Assembly (NCBI GenBank): GCA_020226215.1 | Contig: CM035226.1 | Span: 94,698,895 to 94,762,894 of the forward strand | DNA length: 64,000 nucleotides | Source: Sindora glabra | Lineage: Eukaryota; Streptophyta; Magnoliopsida; Fabales; Fabaceae | Direction of reading: 5' to 3' | Part shown: positions 44,696-57,900 of the stretch, one piece after another | Numbering within the stretch: the stretch's first letter is position 1 | Layout: every line of letters starts with the position of its first letter | Position numbers and translations under genes: made by a program | The notes under the pieces: model-generated | Told to the model about the DNA's origin: nothing | What the model saw: only the letters and a program-made list of their open reading frames with translations | Databases searched by the model: none

Positions 44696-46323
44696 TATTA
44701 GGTTTTGGATCAACATATGCAGCGAAATTTTAAAATTTTTTTTATTCAAATTCTACCTAAGATCCATGCAAAAGGGCATAAATCGATGGTTAGGGATTTA
44801 CCTTTGTGTGCTCGTATTCCTTTCTGAATAAATCCTTGAGAGATTGAGATGAATCAAATGCCGGCTGGAAGGTACAACATCTCTAAAGTATCCACACAGA
44901 GTGAACTACGACTTCTCCCCTCCATGAAACTACTAGGATTAGGATTGATCATTTTTTAGTGATTTAGGATTTTATTGAAGCTGCCTTCAAGTTCTTTTTA
45001 TAGAACTAAGGTATATCACAATCCTAGTCCTACTAGGATAATACTTCAAAAGAATCCTAATCACACTCAATAACTATCACCTTATCCTTATCATAAAGAG
45101 AGTGAGGAGAGATAAAATTTATTTATTAATTATCTAATATTAAATAATAGCATTATCTCATAATATAATTATCTAATATTAAATTAGCATATAATTATCT
45201 TATATTAGATAATAATATATCTCATAATATAATTATCTAATATCTAATAATATAATTATCTGATATTACTTTAATATCAAATAATATCATATAATATATT
45301 ATATATATATTACGTGAATTAATATATTATTATCTTAATAATATATATATGCGTGAAAATAAGTCCATTTAATTGAATTTTGATCTAACTAAAATTTCAT
45401 TAATTATTGTCTCATTCCTACTCCTTTTATGTGATCCTGTAAATTTTTACTACGTTGATAATGACTCATTTTGGGCCATAGATAGTGAGCGGTATTTAGT
45501 AATACATCACTGCCACTCAAGTAGTAAGAATGTCTGTGATTCAACATCTACCTAATATATAATCAACGCTTTGTATCATAATCCCTTTTGTAATAATATC
45601 CAAATCGAACTGGAGGCATGGAGTGTGTCATCCTCGTCAAAATTCAATTTATATTTCTTGATACTGAGTAGACTTAAAATAAATGATCAAATCACATATT
45701 GATCCAATTGAGCATGGCCATGCATTTCTAAGTCTCACTCAATTAAGGGGCCCAAGGATATCTCTCTTTTATACAAGAGTAACAAAATTTCATTTATATC
45801 ACTCACTTCCTTTGTATGATTCGTGACATACCCAATCTATGCCCTACTCGTCATCCTAATTAAAGGTGACATAGGATAACATCAAAATAAGTAACTCTTC
45901 ATGTAAGGAATCGTAGTGACTTCAGGTCAAAGGACTATGTGTACTTGTGGTTATATGAGAATAATTAATGACACGTTTATCCATGCAGTATTCTCACAAT
46001 GGGTCAGTCCAATACATTGTTCACTAATAATGTACTTATGTATTGACTTGATATCATATATCCATGATTCATAATCATCAGTCACTATACAAACTACTCT
46101 CGATATATTATTACTATCATTTTCGCAATAATACTTGACTAGGGACATTTTAGAAATAACAAAGTTATTCCAAGGATAATTATTATATTTAAGTTATAAT
46201 TGCACAGAGTAATAAAAATATGAAACAAGAATAAAATAATTTGAATTGTCTAAAATAAAACATAATATATTGTGCATTTATTGCAATCATCTCTATGATT
46301 GGCTCTTAGGATACACACCAACA
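44696..46323 (-). mobile_element. A2 solo LTR in C1
   Basis: 1628 bp, TATTAGGTTTTGG to ACACCAACA on the plus strand; the terminal TG has become TA. Similar to A1 and A3 throughout, with the TATA box on the minus strand near 44991-45004. If B is removed, the flanks are GTTTT and GTTTC, a duplication with one transition. C1 LTR sequence continues at 46324. Confidence 0.88.
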
Positions 46324-47403
46324 GTTTCCAATTCACAAGGAAGCAAAACCTAAGCATGCAATAGAGCACGATTTGGAAGAAGATGTTGAGTGTTAGTAAC
46401 CAATTGGATATCCACATGTAGCTCCCTATTTCTAGGTAGAACTCGACCTTATTATCACAATTTTGAAGCTGGCCAAAGAAAGGAAAAGAAGGCGATAATA
46501 GCAAAATAGAATCGATGAAGAACGGTGACATAGAAAGGAAGAAAAGGAAAGGGAGATGAAGGTGAAACTACTAGATATCCTAAGAAATAGAAAGAAAAAG
46601 AAGAATAAACAACTGAGTGTCAGTGGGAGAAAGAAAGAGGAACAACAAGCAGAAAAATAAAATAAAATAAGGTAGAAGTTAGTAAAAGTGAGAAGAAAAA
46701 GTGAGATACCTAGAAATACTAGGTGGCTTTGTGTGTGTAAAAAGAAGAAAGCTACTAAAATTTTAAGAAAAATGAGAGAAAGAGTTGGTGAGAGAAAAGA
46801 AGCCAAAAAAATATGACAGAAGGATAACTACCAACATGGAAATTGAGAAATAAGGAGAGTGTTGTTTGAAAATGTAAAAATAAAAGATAAAAGCTAATAG
46901 TTTTTATTATGTGTTACTCATGTACGATGTCCTTTTTTATTTTAGAAATAATCTTAGCCCTTATTTCCATAAAAACTAAATTTTTATAAAATTTAATTTA
47001 TTTAAAATCTTAACTCCATTATTTCTATTTTCCCCTAAAATATATATTTGTAATAAATTAAAATCCAAAAATAATTATTTTAAATATTCATAATTTTCAA
47101 AAATATTTTATTAAAGGTAAATAATTTATTTTATAAATCCTTACACCCAAGCTCAGTAAAATTATTCTCAATTTACGAGAAATTCCTTTTAAAAAATATT
47201 TTTAACATAATCTTAAACTAAGATTGGCCATAAAAATAAATATATTTTGGATATTGTTATCAATATTATTTTGATATCCTAAAATTATTTAAAAGAAAAG
47301 AAATTTAAAAATTCAATATTAATCAAATAAGTAATTAATAAAAATTGATAATTACAAGTACTGAAATTTATGAAAATTAAAATATTGTTCAAGGGTATTA
47401 CAA
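46324..47403 (-). repeat. C1 left LTR, second part
   Basis: Continues the C1 LTR (matches 50656-51735). Includes a long purine-rich stretch (about 46480-46810) equivalent to 50800-51140 in the right LTR, which in element sense is a CT-rich leader. Protein-like readings across it are low-complexity artefacts. Confidence 0.85.
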
Positions 47404-49062
47404 GTTATCTACCTTCAAGAAAATTCATTCTTGAATTTTCAAGAAGTCAAGCATAATTACACAAAACTGTCAACAACCTTTGTATCAATTCTATGCATCA
47501 TCATATGAACTTAAACCATTCAAAGGAATTTTACATACCACTTAATTCTAATGCAATCACATAAACTTTCAGTGCTTAAGCAACTCTACTAATCACTTTT
47601 ACTGTACTCAAGCTAACATGTACAATTATGTGCTAAACATAAACAAGTGGTCTAAATGCAATTTTAAGGTTTAGCGCATAATCGATAAACATATATCTCA
47701 TTTCTCATCCTATAGGTATTCACGATAATCCCAATGCATTCCACAAACAACTTGTAAATGATTCTAGTAATCCTTATGAAAACTTATAGTGAATGATCCA
47801 TGATCAAGAATCTTAACTAAAATTTCAATCACATAAACAAGCCTATAGCTTAGCTTCATCCAAAGTTACAATCATACTCGTACTGTATTCCAATCAAATC
47901 CGTATATGCCCAATAGTACATTGCATAAATTGTCATTGCAACAATATGCTCACAAGCCCTATTTGAAAATTCAAGAGCAATCATTCATACAAATGTAAAC
48001 TCATAATCATATATTCATCGAGCAATATCATGAACATTGATTTCACATATAACTTATCTCAAATAAGCATCGATCATTTAGGCAGCTAACCAAGCCCAAT
48101 CACATTCACATTAAATATAAACATCCAAAGTCAACAAATATTAATATCCTAACATAATACATAATAATATAAAGAATAGCTATAATAACTTTAGTAAAAA
48201 TTCACTGAATGGTTATATTTGATATCTAAGATTTTTCCTTATATCTTCTATCTAACCTTATCTCTTACCACCTTAGGCCCAAGGCCGCCAACCTTTTCCC
48301 TCTAACCCTTACCACTTCTCTCCTCTTTTATGAAGGATGTTTATTTCCCTTATCACAAATCATATAAAAGATAAGTATTCATTCTCATATTGGCCATTAT
48401 AGGCAGCAATCATTCATTTCATTATTTCACATACTAGTGTCAATGATAGAATACCATAGGCATCATATCACCATGATGGGACTCCATAGGCATCAACTAT
48501 TCATGGTCAAATATCACAGGGTATGGTTAGAACATTAATTATGTCATAAGGGTTTTATTTATCAAACTTTCCATTCTCATGTCATTAACTATTCCACATC
48601 AATGAATCATAATAATCCTAAGCACATTCACTTCTCAACCACAAAGAAAGGATATTATTCTTGTCAACACCAATCACAAATCATAACTAGCATTTAGTCT
48701 ACACAATTCAAACCATCCATTTCGCACAACATCAATCACATATCATAACACAATTTCATTTCACACAATACAAATAATTCATTTCATACATTTTTAAGCA
48801 TCAATTCATGCAATTCAATCCATCACACAATTTTAACTTTCAAAACAAAGACAATTCACTAAAGAATAGTACATTTTGCAAGATAAACTATACAAAGGTT
48901 CAACTTATTAACAAATAGTGGCTAACACACATAAAAAAAAATCCATGAAGATCTTCAAAGATGCACCTTCTGATATATACAACTTGCATACTTAGATTTG
49001 ACAATTGGATTACTTTGGCCCACTCGCCATTAGGAACCTAAATCATGCTCTAATACCGCCTC
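47404..49062 (-). mobile_element. C1 internal region and primer site
   Basis: 1.66 kb, AT-rich, rich in CA-type and CATT words, without coding on either strand. On the right, the minus strand reads CGGTATTAGAGC (49047-49058), one or two changes from the TGGTATCAGAGC primer site for initiator tRNA-Met. On the left, GAAGGTAGATAACT looks like a decayed polypurine tract next to the LTR. Confidence 0.75.
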
Positions 49063-51735
49063 TGTCATAACCCATTCTGATCGTGACTAATGTGTATCTT
49101 GATACTCAATTTCTACAGACCTAAATAATTTTTACTTTTTCTATTTAATAAGAGTTTTCAAATTCTAAGGGGACTTGAAAATTTATTTTAAAATTTTTAT
49201 TCAAAAATAAATAAAGTCTCCCTTATTTTTGAACATTTCTTAAGGGCCACATGCCTTATATTATTAAAACCTATAATATGTCTAGATACAACAACATTAT
49301 CAACACACATATAATTACTATATAGTTTCAAATTTATACATAATTAAATAACTCAACACATCTAATGCTAGATCAATAACATCTTTATCTTAAATTCTAA
49401 GCTGATCTAAAAAGAAAACCTTAATTGTCAAATCCTTTAGCAAGGCGATCTTTACTTTCCATAGATGCTATAAGACTCAAATCTTAACTTGCAAATATTG
49501 AAAATAAAATAGAATGACTTGTGAGAAGTCAATAAGTATACATCTATCACTATTTCAAGAGAGATCAATTTTACATATAATAATCATAAGTTAATCATGT
49601 AATAAATAGGAACTATTAAAAAAAACCAATTTCTTGGATTTTTGAAATCTATAAAACCAAACCTTGAAATGAGAGTTCTTCTACACATGACTTAAAACTC
49701 TGATCTTATATCATAATTCATGAAAATCACAAACTATTTCATAATATACAATGTTGCTATTATATCACATACTACTTATTCCAGGTAAACAACACAATCA
49801 CAAATAGCCATTAAGGCCTAAATACAATCAAGTTATCACAATCACATTATCTCTTTGTAATCATGTCAAATGGTGATATCTAGTCACAAGCAAAGTTCTA
49901 ATATCACATCAAATCACACATTCAATTATAATAAATAAATATGTAGCCATTTTTTATTTCTCGGTCAATCATATATTTTTCTGAATTGTTCACTAGGAAT
50001 TTTTCCCATTTGACCATCAAATCAAGCTTATATCTTTCATAACTGCTTGTCTAGAATTTTCCATCTAGCTTTAGAGCATTATTCCAACATAATTCATAGT
50101 TTCCAATATAATTGCTCTAACATTGTTTATAATTTTCAGTGTCATCCATGCTAGGATGTTTAGATAGTATATACATTAGAGCTTAACCTTCAAATCATAA
50201 TTCACACTATAATTTTTAGCATACAAGTAACAAAGAGCTCAACCATAAGCATTCAATAATTATTAATAACATTACCATGCTTCTGTTACGCACTTTGTCC
50301 AATTTTCATTTTCTCAAATAGTTAATAGTATTTATACCATGGAACCAAGTTTATGCATGAATACAAGTATATAACCATAAATATAAAAATTTGTACTATT
50401 AATAAGAAAAATATAATCTACAGCATTAAATTAATCTTTTATTAAAATAAAATATATGGTAAAATATACTCACCTAGTATTGTTGATCCACTTTTGAAAG
50501 TTCCAAAGCATCTATATACATCATTTCACATTTTCCTCCTTGAAAGATAAAAAAATCATTAGAAACTAATATCCCTTTACTAGAAAAATACAAAGGCAAG
50601 GTTCCTTTGTTCATGCCTAAGTTTGTAGCTCCTTACACTATGGAGCTTCCTAGTTTGTAAGGAAGCAAAACCCAAGCACACCATGGAGCCCGATTTGGAG
50701 GAAGATGCTAAGTGTTGGTAACCAGCTGGACGTCCATGTGTAGCTCTTATTTCTAACAGAACCTGAGCTTACTCTCATGATTTTGAAAGTGGCTCAAGAA
50801 AGGAATAAAAGGTGATGGTAACAGAATAGAATTAAAGAAGAATGTTAGTATAGAAAGGAAGAACACAAGTAATAAAAAAGGAAAAGGAGAGGAAAGTGCG
50901 ATTGCTAGATACCCAGAGAAATGAAAAGAAAAAGAAGAATAAATAGCTGAGTGTTGGTAAGAAAGAAAGAGAGGAATGGTAAGCAATAAAATAAAATAAA
51001 ATAAAAGAAAAGTTAGAAAAAGTGAGAAGAGAAAGAAAGAGAGACCAGGTGGTTATGCATGTAAAAAAAAAAAGTTACCAAAATTTTAAGAAAAATGGGG
51101 AGAGAGTTAGTGGGAGAAGAGAAACTAGAAAAATATGAGAAAGGGATAGTTGCTAGCACAAAAATTGAAAAAGAAGGGGAAGGCTATTTGAAAATGTAAA
51201 AAAAGAAGTTGTGAGCTAAGAGTTTTTATTATGTGTTACTCATGTACAATGGCTACCTTACTCTCAAAATCTCAGCCTTCCCTTTTTTATTTTAGAAATA
51301 ATCTTAGCCTTTCATTTCCATAAAAACTAAATTTTTATAAAATTTTAACTCCATTATTTCTAATTTTCCCTTAAAATATATATTTCTAATAAATTAAAAT
51401 CCAAAAATAATTATTTTAAATATTCATAATTTTTAAAAATAATTAATTAAAGGCAAATAATTTGTTTCATAAATCCTTACACCCAAGCTCAGTAAAATTA
51501 TTCTCAATTCATGAGAAATTCCTTTTAAAAATTACTTTAATATAATCTTAAATCAAGAATGACCATAAAAATAAATATTTCAAATGTTATTATTAATATT
51601 ATTTTAAAATATTAAAATCCTTTAAAAGAAAAGAAATTTAAAAATTTAATATTAATTAAATGAGTAATTAATAAAAATAGATAATCGCAGGTATTGAAAT
51701 TTATGAAAATTAAAATATTTTTTAGGGATATTACA
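49063..51735 (-). repeat. C1 right LTR (5' LTR)
   Basis: 2673 bp, uninterrupted, TGTCATAACCC to GGGATATTACA on the plus strand. Non-coding. It contains a purine-rich stretch at 50800-51140. Confidence 0.88.
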
Positions 51736-51740
51736 CTTTT

Positions 51741-51764
51741 TAACCTTTCAATCTTGACTGGCCT
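51741..51764 (+). pseudogene. Plant mobile domain gene, short middle piece
   Basis: The 24 bases between C1 and the MITE continue the plant mobile domain reading, equivalent to the residues before TGLPLLGD. The last 8 bases are the MITE target duplication. Confidence 0.5.
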
Positions 51765-52381
51765 GGGGTTGTAAATGAACCAAGCTAGTCCTTAATAGCT
51801 CAAGTCTAGCCCACAAAAAGATCTATTTATGTTTAAATTAAATAAACTCGAGCTTAAATGAGCTGAAATCATATAATTAAAAAGTTGAGCTTAAGCCTCA
51901 TAACACAAAACTTATATGATATTAATAAGCCTAAATAAGTTTCTATATATATTTTTATTTCTAGCATGATATATGATTCTATTAAATCATTAGGTTATTT
52001 AATTACCAAATATTTTGATGTTAACAAAAATTCTTACTAATTTTGTTTTATAAAAAACAAAAAAAGACAAAGAAAATTATACATTAAATAAATTAAATTT
52101 CAATTTTTTATGTTTGAGTTATATGAAAGTGTTAGGATTTCAAATGATGAATTTTCTACTTTGTTATTAATTGTGTAATTATTAGGCAATGTTAATTATA
52201 TTTATTAATTGTGTAATTATATACTAAAAAAATCATATAATATGTCGAAACACATTTAAGCTCAATTAGGCTCACTTAACAGTCAAGCTCAAGCAAACTC
52301 CAATTTCAAAAGCTTGATGAGCTCGAGCTCAAGCTTGAACAAGCAAAAGGTCGACTCAGCATGGCTTGTTTACAACTGAAG
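51765..52381 (+). mobile_element. hAT-like MITE
   Basis: 617 bp with imperfect terminal inverted repeats: GGTTGTAAATGAACCAAGC on the left, and on the right the complement of AGTTGTAAACAAGCCATGC. The 8-bp flanks are ACTGGCCT (51757-51764) and ATTGGCCT (52382-52389), one transition apart. The 8-bp duplication and the TTGTAAA..A.CC terminus, plus internal GAGCTCGAGCTC sequence, are typical of plant non-autonomous hAT elements. No transposase. Confidence 0.85.
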
Positions 52382-52384
52382 ATT

Positions 52385-53690
52385 GGCCTACCTCTTCTTG
52401 GTGATCAAATCACAACCCTTTTAAAGTCAAATAACAATTTCAAAAATGATTTTAAGCTTAACTCTAAAATTTCTTTTTACGCTACCTTCTTGAGAAATTG
52501 CATCCATTAATTGAGGTCTCTAGTGTCTGATTATGAGCATGTCACTTTAATTCTTTATTGGCTTTGTAAACATGTGTGCTTGATTATAATCTTTTCTTAT
52601 CAAGGTACCTTAGCAATTATGCTGACTCTTACTAATATTCCTTCAACAACTAATAATCCATCAACCCCCAATTTTATGCCTAGTCATTCTAAGTTAGTCA
52701 CTACAGTGTTGACTATTGGCACAAGGAAGGATTCTTTAGCTAGAGAAAGGGATTTCGCTGAGGGATGTAGGCATTAAGGTGAAGGAAGAAATTCACCTAT
52801 TAATATTGATATTAAAGACCAAGAAAAGGAAGCTACAACTTAAGATAAACCTTGTACAAAACAAACTAATCTTAATCAAGTTTAATCGAAGCAAACTAAA
52901 GTTGAAATCGATGATAAAGATTTACTTTTGGCTTAGAAAACATATGTATCGAATGATGTGCCCTCTTCATTGTTTTCTTTTTCTCAGCTAAAATTGGTTG
53001 AAAAAGAAAAATAACATTAGGAAGCTCTTGAAAAGGCACTAAACAAGTTAAACTTTTTATTAGATCAAGATTTAAATATTTTGTTCCAAGATGTAGAGGC
53101 TTGACAAAAGATGGACAAATTTCTTCAATTCTAGCAAAGTGCTTCACTAACCAATGGTATACTAAGATCATTCATTGAAATTTAAAGGAGATTTGGCTAA
53201 AAATAATTCAATATTTGAGCAAAGTGTCAACTATCGAGATTACTTATATATTTTTAGAACAAACTCAGGATACCTTCATTGTATATTTCAAAAAAGGCCA
53301 AAAGAAGAAAGATGAGGGTACTACTAAATGGCAAGCTTATGCCAAAGATATAAGGAAGAATGCTACTAAGATAGAGAAATTGCAAGTTAAACTTTCAAAG
53401 GCTTGAAAGCTTTGATAAAAGTTATAAGCTACCTTTAAAGCTTTAATGGATGAAAAGTTTACTTTTTGGGAGGAAGGAAAACTAAAACTTATGGAGCTCA
53501 ATGCTACAAAGGCTTGGTTAAAAGATTTATAAATAAAGGGTCAAGTAATGAAAGATCATAAAGAAATGGCAATGGCCTAATGGCTAAGTCTAAAAGCTTC
53601 TCTTAAATTGGCCAATAAATGATTTGACCCTTCTACTCTTTTGCTTTATGCTTTATATAGTTTTGGCCATTCTTAGTCTTGTAATATCAG
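52385..53690 (+). pseudogene. Plant mobile domain gene, C-terminal part
   Basis: The plus strand resumes with GLPLLGD right after the MITE (52385-52405). EHVTLILYWLCKHV follows at 52535-52576, the conserved HVAFL.YWL..Y motif of the plant mobile domain, then a proline/threonine linker (IPSTTNNPSTPNF). Lysine/glutamate-rich coiled-coil-like stretches follow (WQAYAKDIRKNATKIEKLQ; LKLMELNATKAWLKDL). There are many stops and frameshifts. It is convergent with the Tat/Ogre pol remnant that ends at about 53950, so it occupies the position of the antisense gene seen in some Tat/Retand-type elements. Confidence 0.65.
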
Positions 53691-53949
53691 AAGAATTGAT
53701 CTTTTTCAATTAATGAATTTCCATCAAGAACTACTAGTTTTATTTGTATAATTAACTTCAGCATCATAAGCTAACCTTTCATGAATTCTCGACTTATAAT
53801 TTTTAAGTACTTATCGTTTATGGTCTTGGCTTTGCTATCCTTGATGCTTTGAACTTGATAACTACTTTTGTTAAGACATTTTTAAATAAAAAAAAGTTTA
53901 ACTTGATGAGCCCTACAAATACCTCCGTGTATTTTGGTCATGATATGAT
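53691..53949. other. Spacer between antisense gene and pol
   Basis: About 260 AT-rich bases between two convergent remnants. An integrase would be expected next to RNase H on the minus strand but is not seen, so it has been deleted. Confidence 0.45.
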
Positions 53950-54897
53950 GGCCTCACTTCTTCCCTAACATTTTAATAATTAACCTTCAAAACACTTTTT
54001 ATATAATTCATTATTTAACTGCATAAATTTTAGTGCCTTTATTTGAAGCAATTGATTGATACATTCTAATGGATTCACTAAGTAATTGATTGAAGGTATT
54101 CTCCAATTGGTCTGTATGTCTCTAACCATAATGTATGAGGCCTCCCATGCTTCTATTGGCTCTAAATATGAATTATAAGCAACCATCTCTACCAACACTA
54201 CTTGGCTTACTTTGCACTTGAGGCAATTGGAGATAACATATTAGGTTTTTCATTCTCTACTCTAGGAATGTGCTTAAAAATTATGTCATTGAACTCAACC
54301 ATCAATTAACCTAGCAGCAATGGTCAAATACAAAGGGATGTTAGGACTAACATACTTGTATTCCTTAGTAATCTATTTAATAATTAGTTATAAGTCACCA
54401 TAAATCTTAACTTCACATGTTTCTTGCTCCAATAATAACTTTAAACCGATAATAAGTACCTCATATTATGCTTTATTATTTGAACATTTCCATTCTAATG
54501 AAAAAAAATTCAAATTCAAAGATTTACCTTGTGGCATTACAACTAATAAACCAATGCCTATATCGCTTACTAATAGCTGTGAAAATGTAACCTCTAATAA
54601 TTGGTACAAAAAAATTAATTGGTTATGGTTGGTGATTTACTACAAAGTCCACCATTGCTTAGCCTTTAATAGCTTTTAATGGATAATATTATATTGCAAA
54701 TTCAGTCAAGTTCAGTGCCTTTTTATGCACTTGACCATGGATTACAAGCCAAGGTAGCATATATTTAAAAATGTTAATTTTTGCTAACACAAAGATAGAT
54801 ATAGGCAATAAATAGTATCTAAGTTTCATGCAAGAATAATATAAGGAAAGAAATAGTTTTTTCATTATTGAATAGTTTTATTTAGTTATATTTAGCA
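53950..54897 (-). pseudogene. Tat/Ogre-like RNase H and linker remnant
   Basis: Minus-strand translation from 54890 shows LAKINIFKYML, then KALNLTEFAIQYYPLKAIKG, the end of the first RNase H. GIGLLVVMPQG then leads to LEWKCSNNKA and YEVLIIGLKLLLEQETCEVKIYGD, the second, archaeal-type RNase H of the Tat clade (usual NN.AEYEA....A......L.V.GDS). The linker YLVNP and NNELYKKCFEG follow. A stop replaces the glutamate of AEYEA. It is cut at 54898 by solo LTR E2 and continues at 58097. Confidence 0.8.
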
Positions 54898-54902
54898 TCA
54901 TC

Positions 54903-57900
54903 TATAATACCTCAAAATAGGATAAGAAATATTAGGTAAGAAATTTCTCTAGAAAACCTTGATTTAGAAATCCAAGTAGGAAAAATCGGGTAAATTTTAG
55001 AAGAATCACAAGGAATTAGAAAGTAAGTCTAACTAAAAAAAATTTGAGGGCTTTAATAGGCACATAATAAATAAAAATTGAATTGAAATTTCGATATTAG
55101 GCTTATGAAAGTCATTTTAGGAATTTAGTGAAATTCAAAAATTTAATGAATCGAAAAATGAGAAAAAGAGCTAAAAATATAGCAAAAAAAATTTTAAAAT
55201 TTTATAACTAGCATAAATTAATTTTTGGGACTTAAAAATAATTGTGAAAGATCAAAAGTGAAGCTCTAAAGATACTTTAAAAGTTTAGGGGTGAATTTGC
55301 AAGAAAGTGAAAGAATTGGGGTCAAATTATAATAAATCTTTTTTTATCTTTTATATGGATCAATCTTTATTTGTTTTAAGCTGGTTTGACCCATAATTTA
55401 GAGACCCATATCTGGTTTTGGGAGGCCCAAAATGTGGGCCCATAAGTTAGCCCAAGTTTCTCAAAGAAGCTAAAGACCTAAGTGAGAAAAAGATAAAAAT
55501 TTGGAGTTTTTTTGTAATAAACCCCATTAGCCTTAAAAATGGCTTAAATTTAGTTAAAGAGCTAATCTCTTAGCCTTTTCTTGGGGTAGCTGGGTGTTTA
55601 AAGGAGACTCTCAAGTGTCCTTGAAAATTTGAAGAAAAATCAAGTGGAAGATGGAGAAAGAAAGTTAGAAAAAAATCTAGTTTTTGGAATTTTTAATTAA
55701 GGAAAAATTTTAAAAAATAAAAAGTAGTTAATCAGCCACTTTCCTAGCCATTTTTACATGCCACTCCTACAAGAAAACATAAGGAAAATAATTTAGAACA
55801 AAAGCAAGTGAAAATCAAGAAGAAATTTAAGAAAAATACTAACATTTTCCACTAGGTAAATTCCTACCTTGACCTTTCCAATTTATGTGATTTCTTTTGA
55901 ATCAAAATTCCAAAACCCTAGTATGTTTTAGTGATTGGGCTGATGCTAAGGGATTATTAGAAGGCTTGGAGAAAAAAATAAAAAAATTCAAGGTGAGTAA
56001 TGACTTGTGAACTTATGAAGTTCCTATTGGTAGATTGTTGAAATCAGCAAATATTGTCTCCTTGGTGTAACTTTGTGTTAGTTACTGTATGAACTAGTTT
56101 GAAACGGATTTGCATATATTGTGGTGTTGTTGAAATGAATACTTGAACCAAGGATGATGAGAATGAAGTTGTTACAAATTGTAACAAAAGAATTTGCCAA
56201 AGTTTATGCTAGAAACTTGCACAAAGGAAGTTCAGTGATGTTATTGGAATTTTGCTAAAATGTAGCAACGAAAAACCTAAACTTAAAATCACAAAAAAAA
56301 AATTATTCTTGACATTATATGGTGTTTCATGATGTGAAGATACAACCTTGGAATTTTGGTAGTTTTTAGAAATTTTTAGAGTAAATTTTTATGTCAGACC
56401 ATCAAAGTGGTCTAGAATAGGATTCTAGACTATTCAGTCTCGGGTTTTGAATAATTTAAGGTACCAAATGATCAGAAAAAATCATGGAAAAAATTTATGA
56501 TAGTCATTAATGATGTTGTTAAGGTTTTTTAAAAATTTTGTGGCCATTTACGTTAATTTGGTCATCCAATAAAATCACAAACTAAAACTGTCCAGAATAG
56601 GACTTGAAACTCGCTAGGTTAGATCACGAATTTTTTGGGTTTAGTAAGAGGTGAATAAAAATTATGGAAAAAATTTTTGGATCGTCTTCACGATGTTAGG
56701 AAGCTTATATAAAAATTTTGAAAATTTTAGGATTCACTGGGCCCCTCAAATAATTCATTATTCAAATCTGTCCAAATAATGCTTGGATTAGAAAAAAACT
56801 GTAGAACATCTTTGCAATTGAGTAGCCTAAATTCTAGAACCCTTATGCACTATTTACCCTAATTATTATCTAATTTTTGAAGAGTTATCATACATTATTT
56901 AAAATTTTTTAGATATGATTTGAAGATTAGAAAAAGTGTTAGTCTTCAGTGGTACAAATACCACTCCTTTCCAAACAACTTGATGAAGATTAAAGTGTAC
57001 CAATGAAATAGAGATAATTGTTTTTACCAAGATGAATGACTTGGTTATGTACTCAAACTTTGTCATGTACATAAATGGTAGTCAGAATAGAACACCAAGA
57101 AATGGTAAAATAGCTACAAGATCCTCATGGCATAGTTGGTATTTTGTTGTGCTCTATAGGGAGAAATGCATGTTGTGATTGATGTATGTGGCATCCTACC
57201 ATTATCTATCATACATGTAAATTATTAGGAGGAAGATACATCATCCTTTGCAAAGAAGGAGAGGAGTGGCTAGTAGTGGAGGGAAAAGTTAGTGGACTTC
57301 TACCTAGGGTGGCAGGGGATAAGATTGGATCAAAGATATAAGGTGAAACATGCATATCAACTATTGCCATTTCTTATAGAATAAATTCTATAAATAGCAA
57401 CTATAATAAACAAATTGCGATATTTAAGATACAAGATGGATTCTTATAAAATGCAATTACCAAATAGCAAGTTATTACTCATTGAGTATTATAAATACTT
57501 ATTCTTTAGTTAATTTCCTTTCTTTAGGTACAGGCCATGGATCGGATGCTGCATACTAATAAATATCTTGCAAATGTCCGTTCTCCTCATGAAACCTTTA
57601 AAGTAGTAGTCAAATGATGTACTTAGACCACCCTATGTGGTATCAAGGTATATTTTGATACTATAGTTAAAAAATTTAATTCTAATTCTAGCCTAATTAG
57701 ATTTTTCCCTCTAGAGCGTGTTCTGCAAGCTAAGAGTAGTGGAAGCAACACCACCCCATTAGTATCAAAGGAGCCTACTACTTCTTTAGAATTTAATCCT
57801 AAGGAAGATCCTAAATGGGGTTCTAACCGAGTCAATGAGTTTGATAAGTGAACTCAATGTTGCATGTATGTATATAATATTTTGGATTTACAATATGTAA

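Larger units (their letters stand above)
41738..51735 (-). mobile_element. C1: non-coding two-LTR retrotransposon
   Basis: Two related LTRs (41738-47403 and 49063-51735, the left one split by two solo LTRs) enclose only 1.66 kb. They start TGTCA and end ATTACA on the plus strand, that is TGTAATATCCC...TGACA in element sense. A tRNA-Met-type primer site lies at 49047-49058 and a purine tract follows the left LTR. The flanks share CTTT (41734-41737, 51736-51739). It interrupts the plant mobile domain gene in mid-frame. No gag or pol is visible, so it is a LARD-like non-autonomous element. The LTRs have diverged clearly, by perhaps 15-20% at the ends by eye. Confidence 0.87.

Noticed and set aside
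46432..46806. A 124-codon minus-strand frame rich in F, L and S suggesting a membrane protein (similar near 50753-50986).
   Set aside because: It is the complement of a long GA-rich tract in the C1 LTR. Both LTR copies share the tract, but the frame is not conserved.
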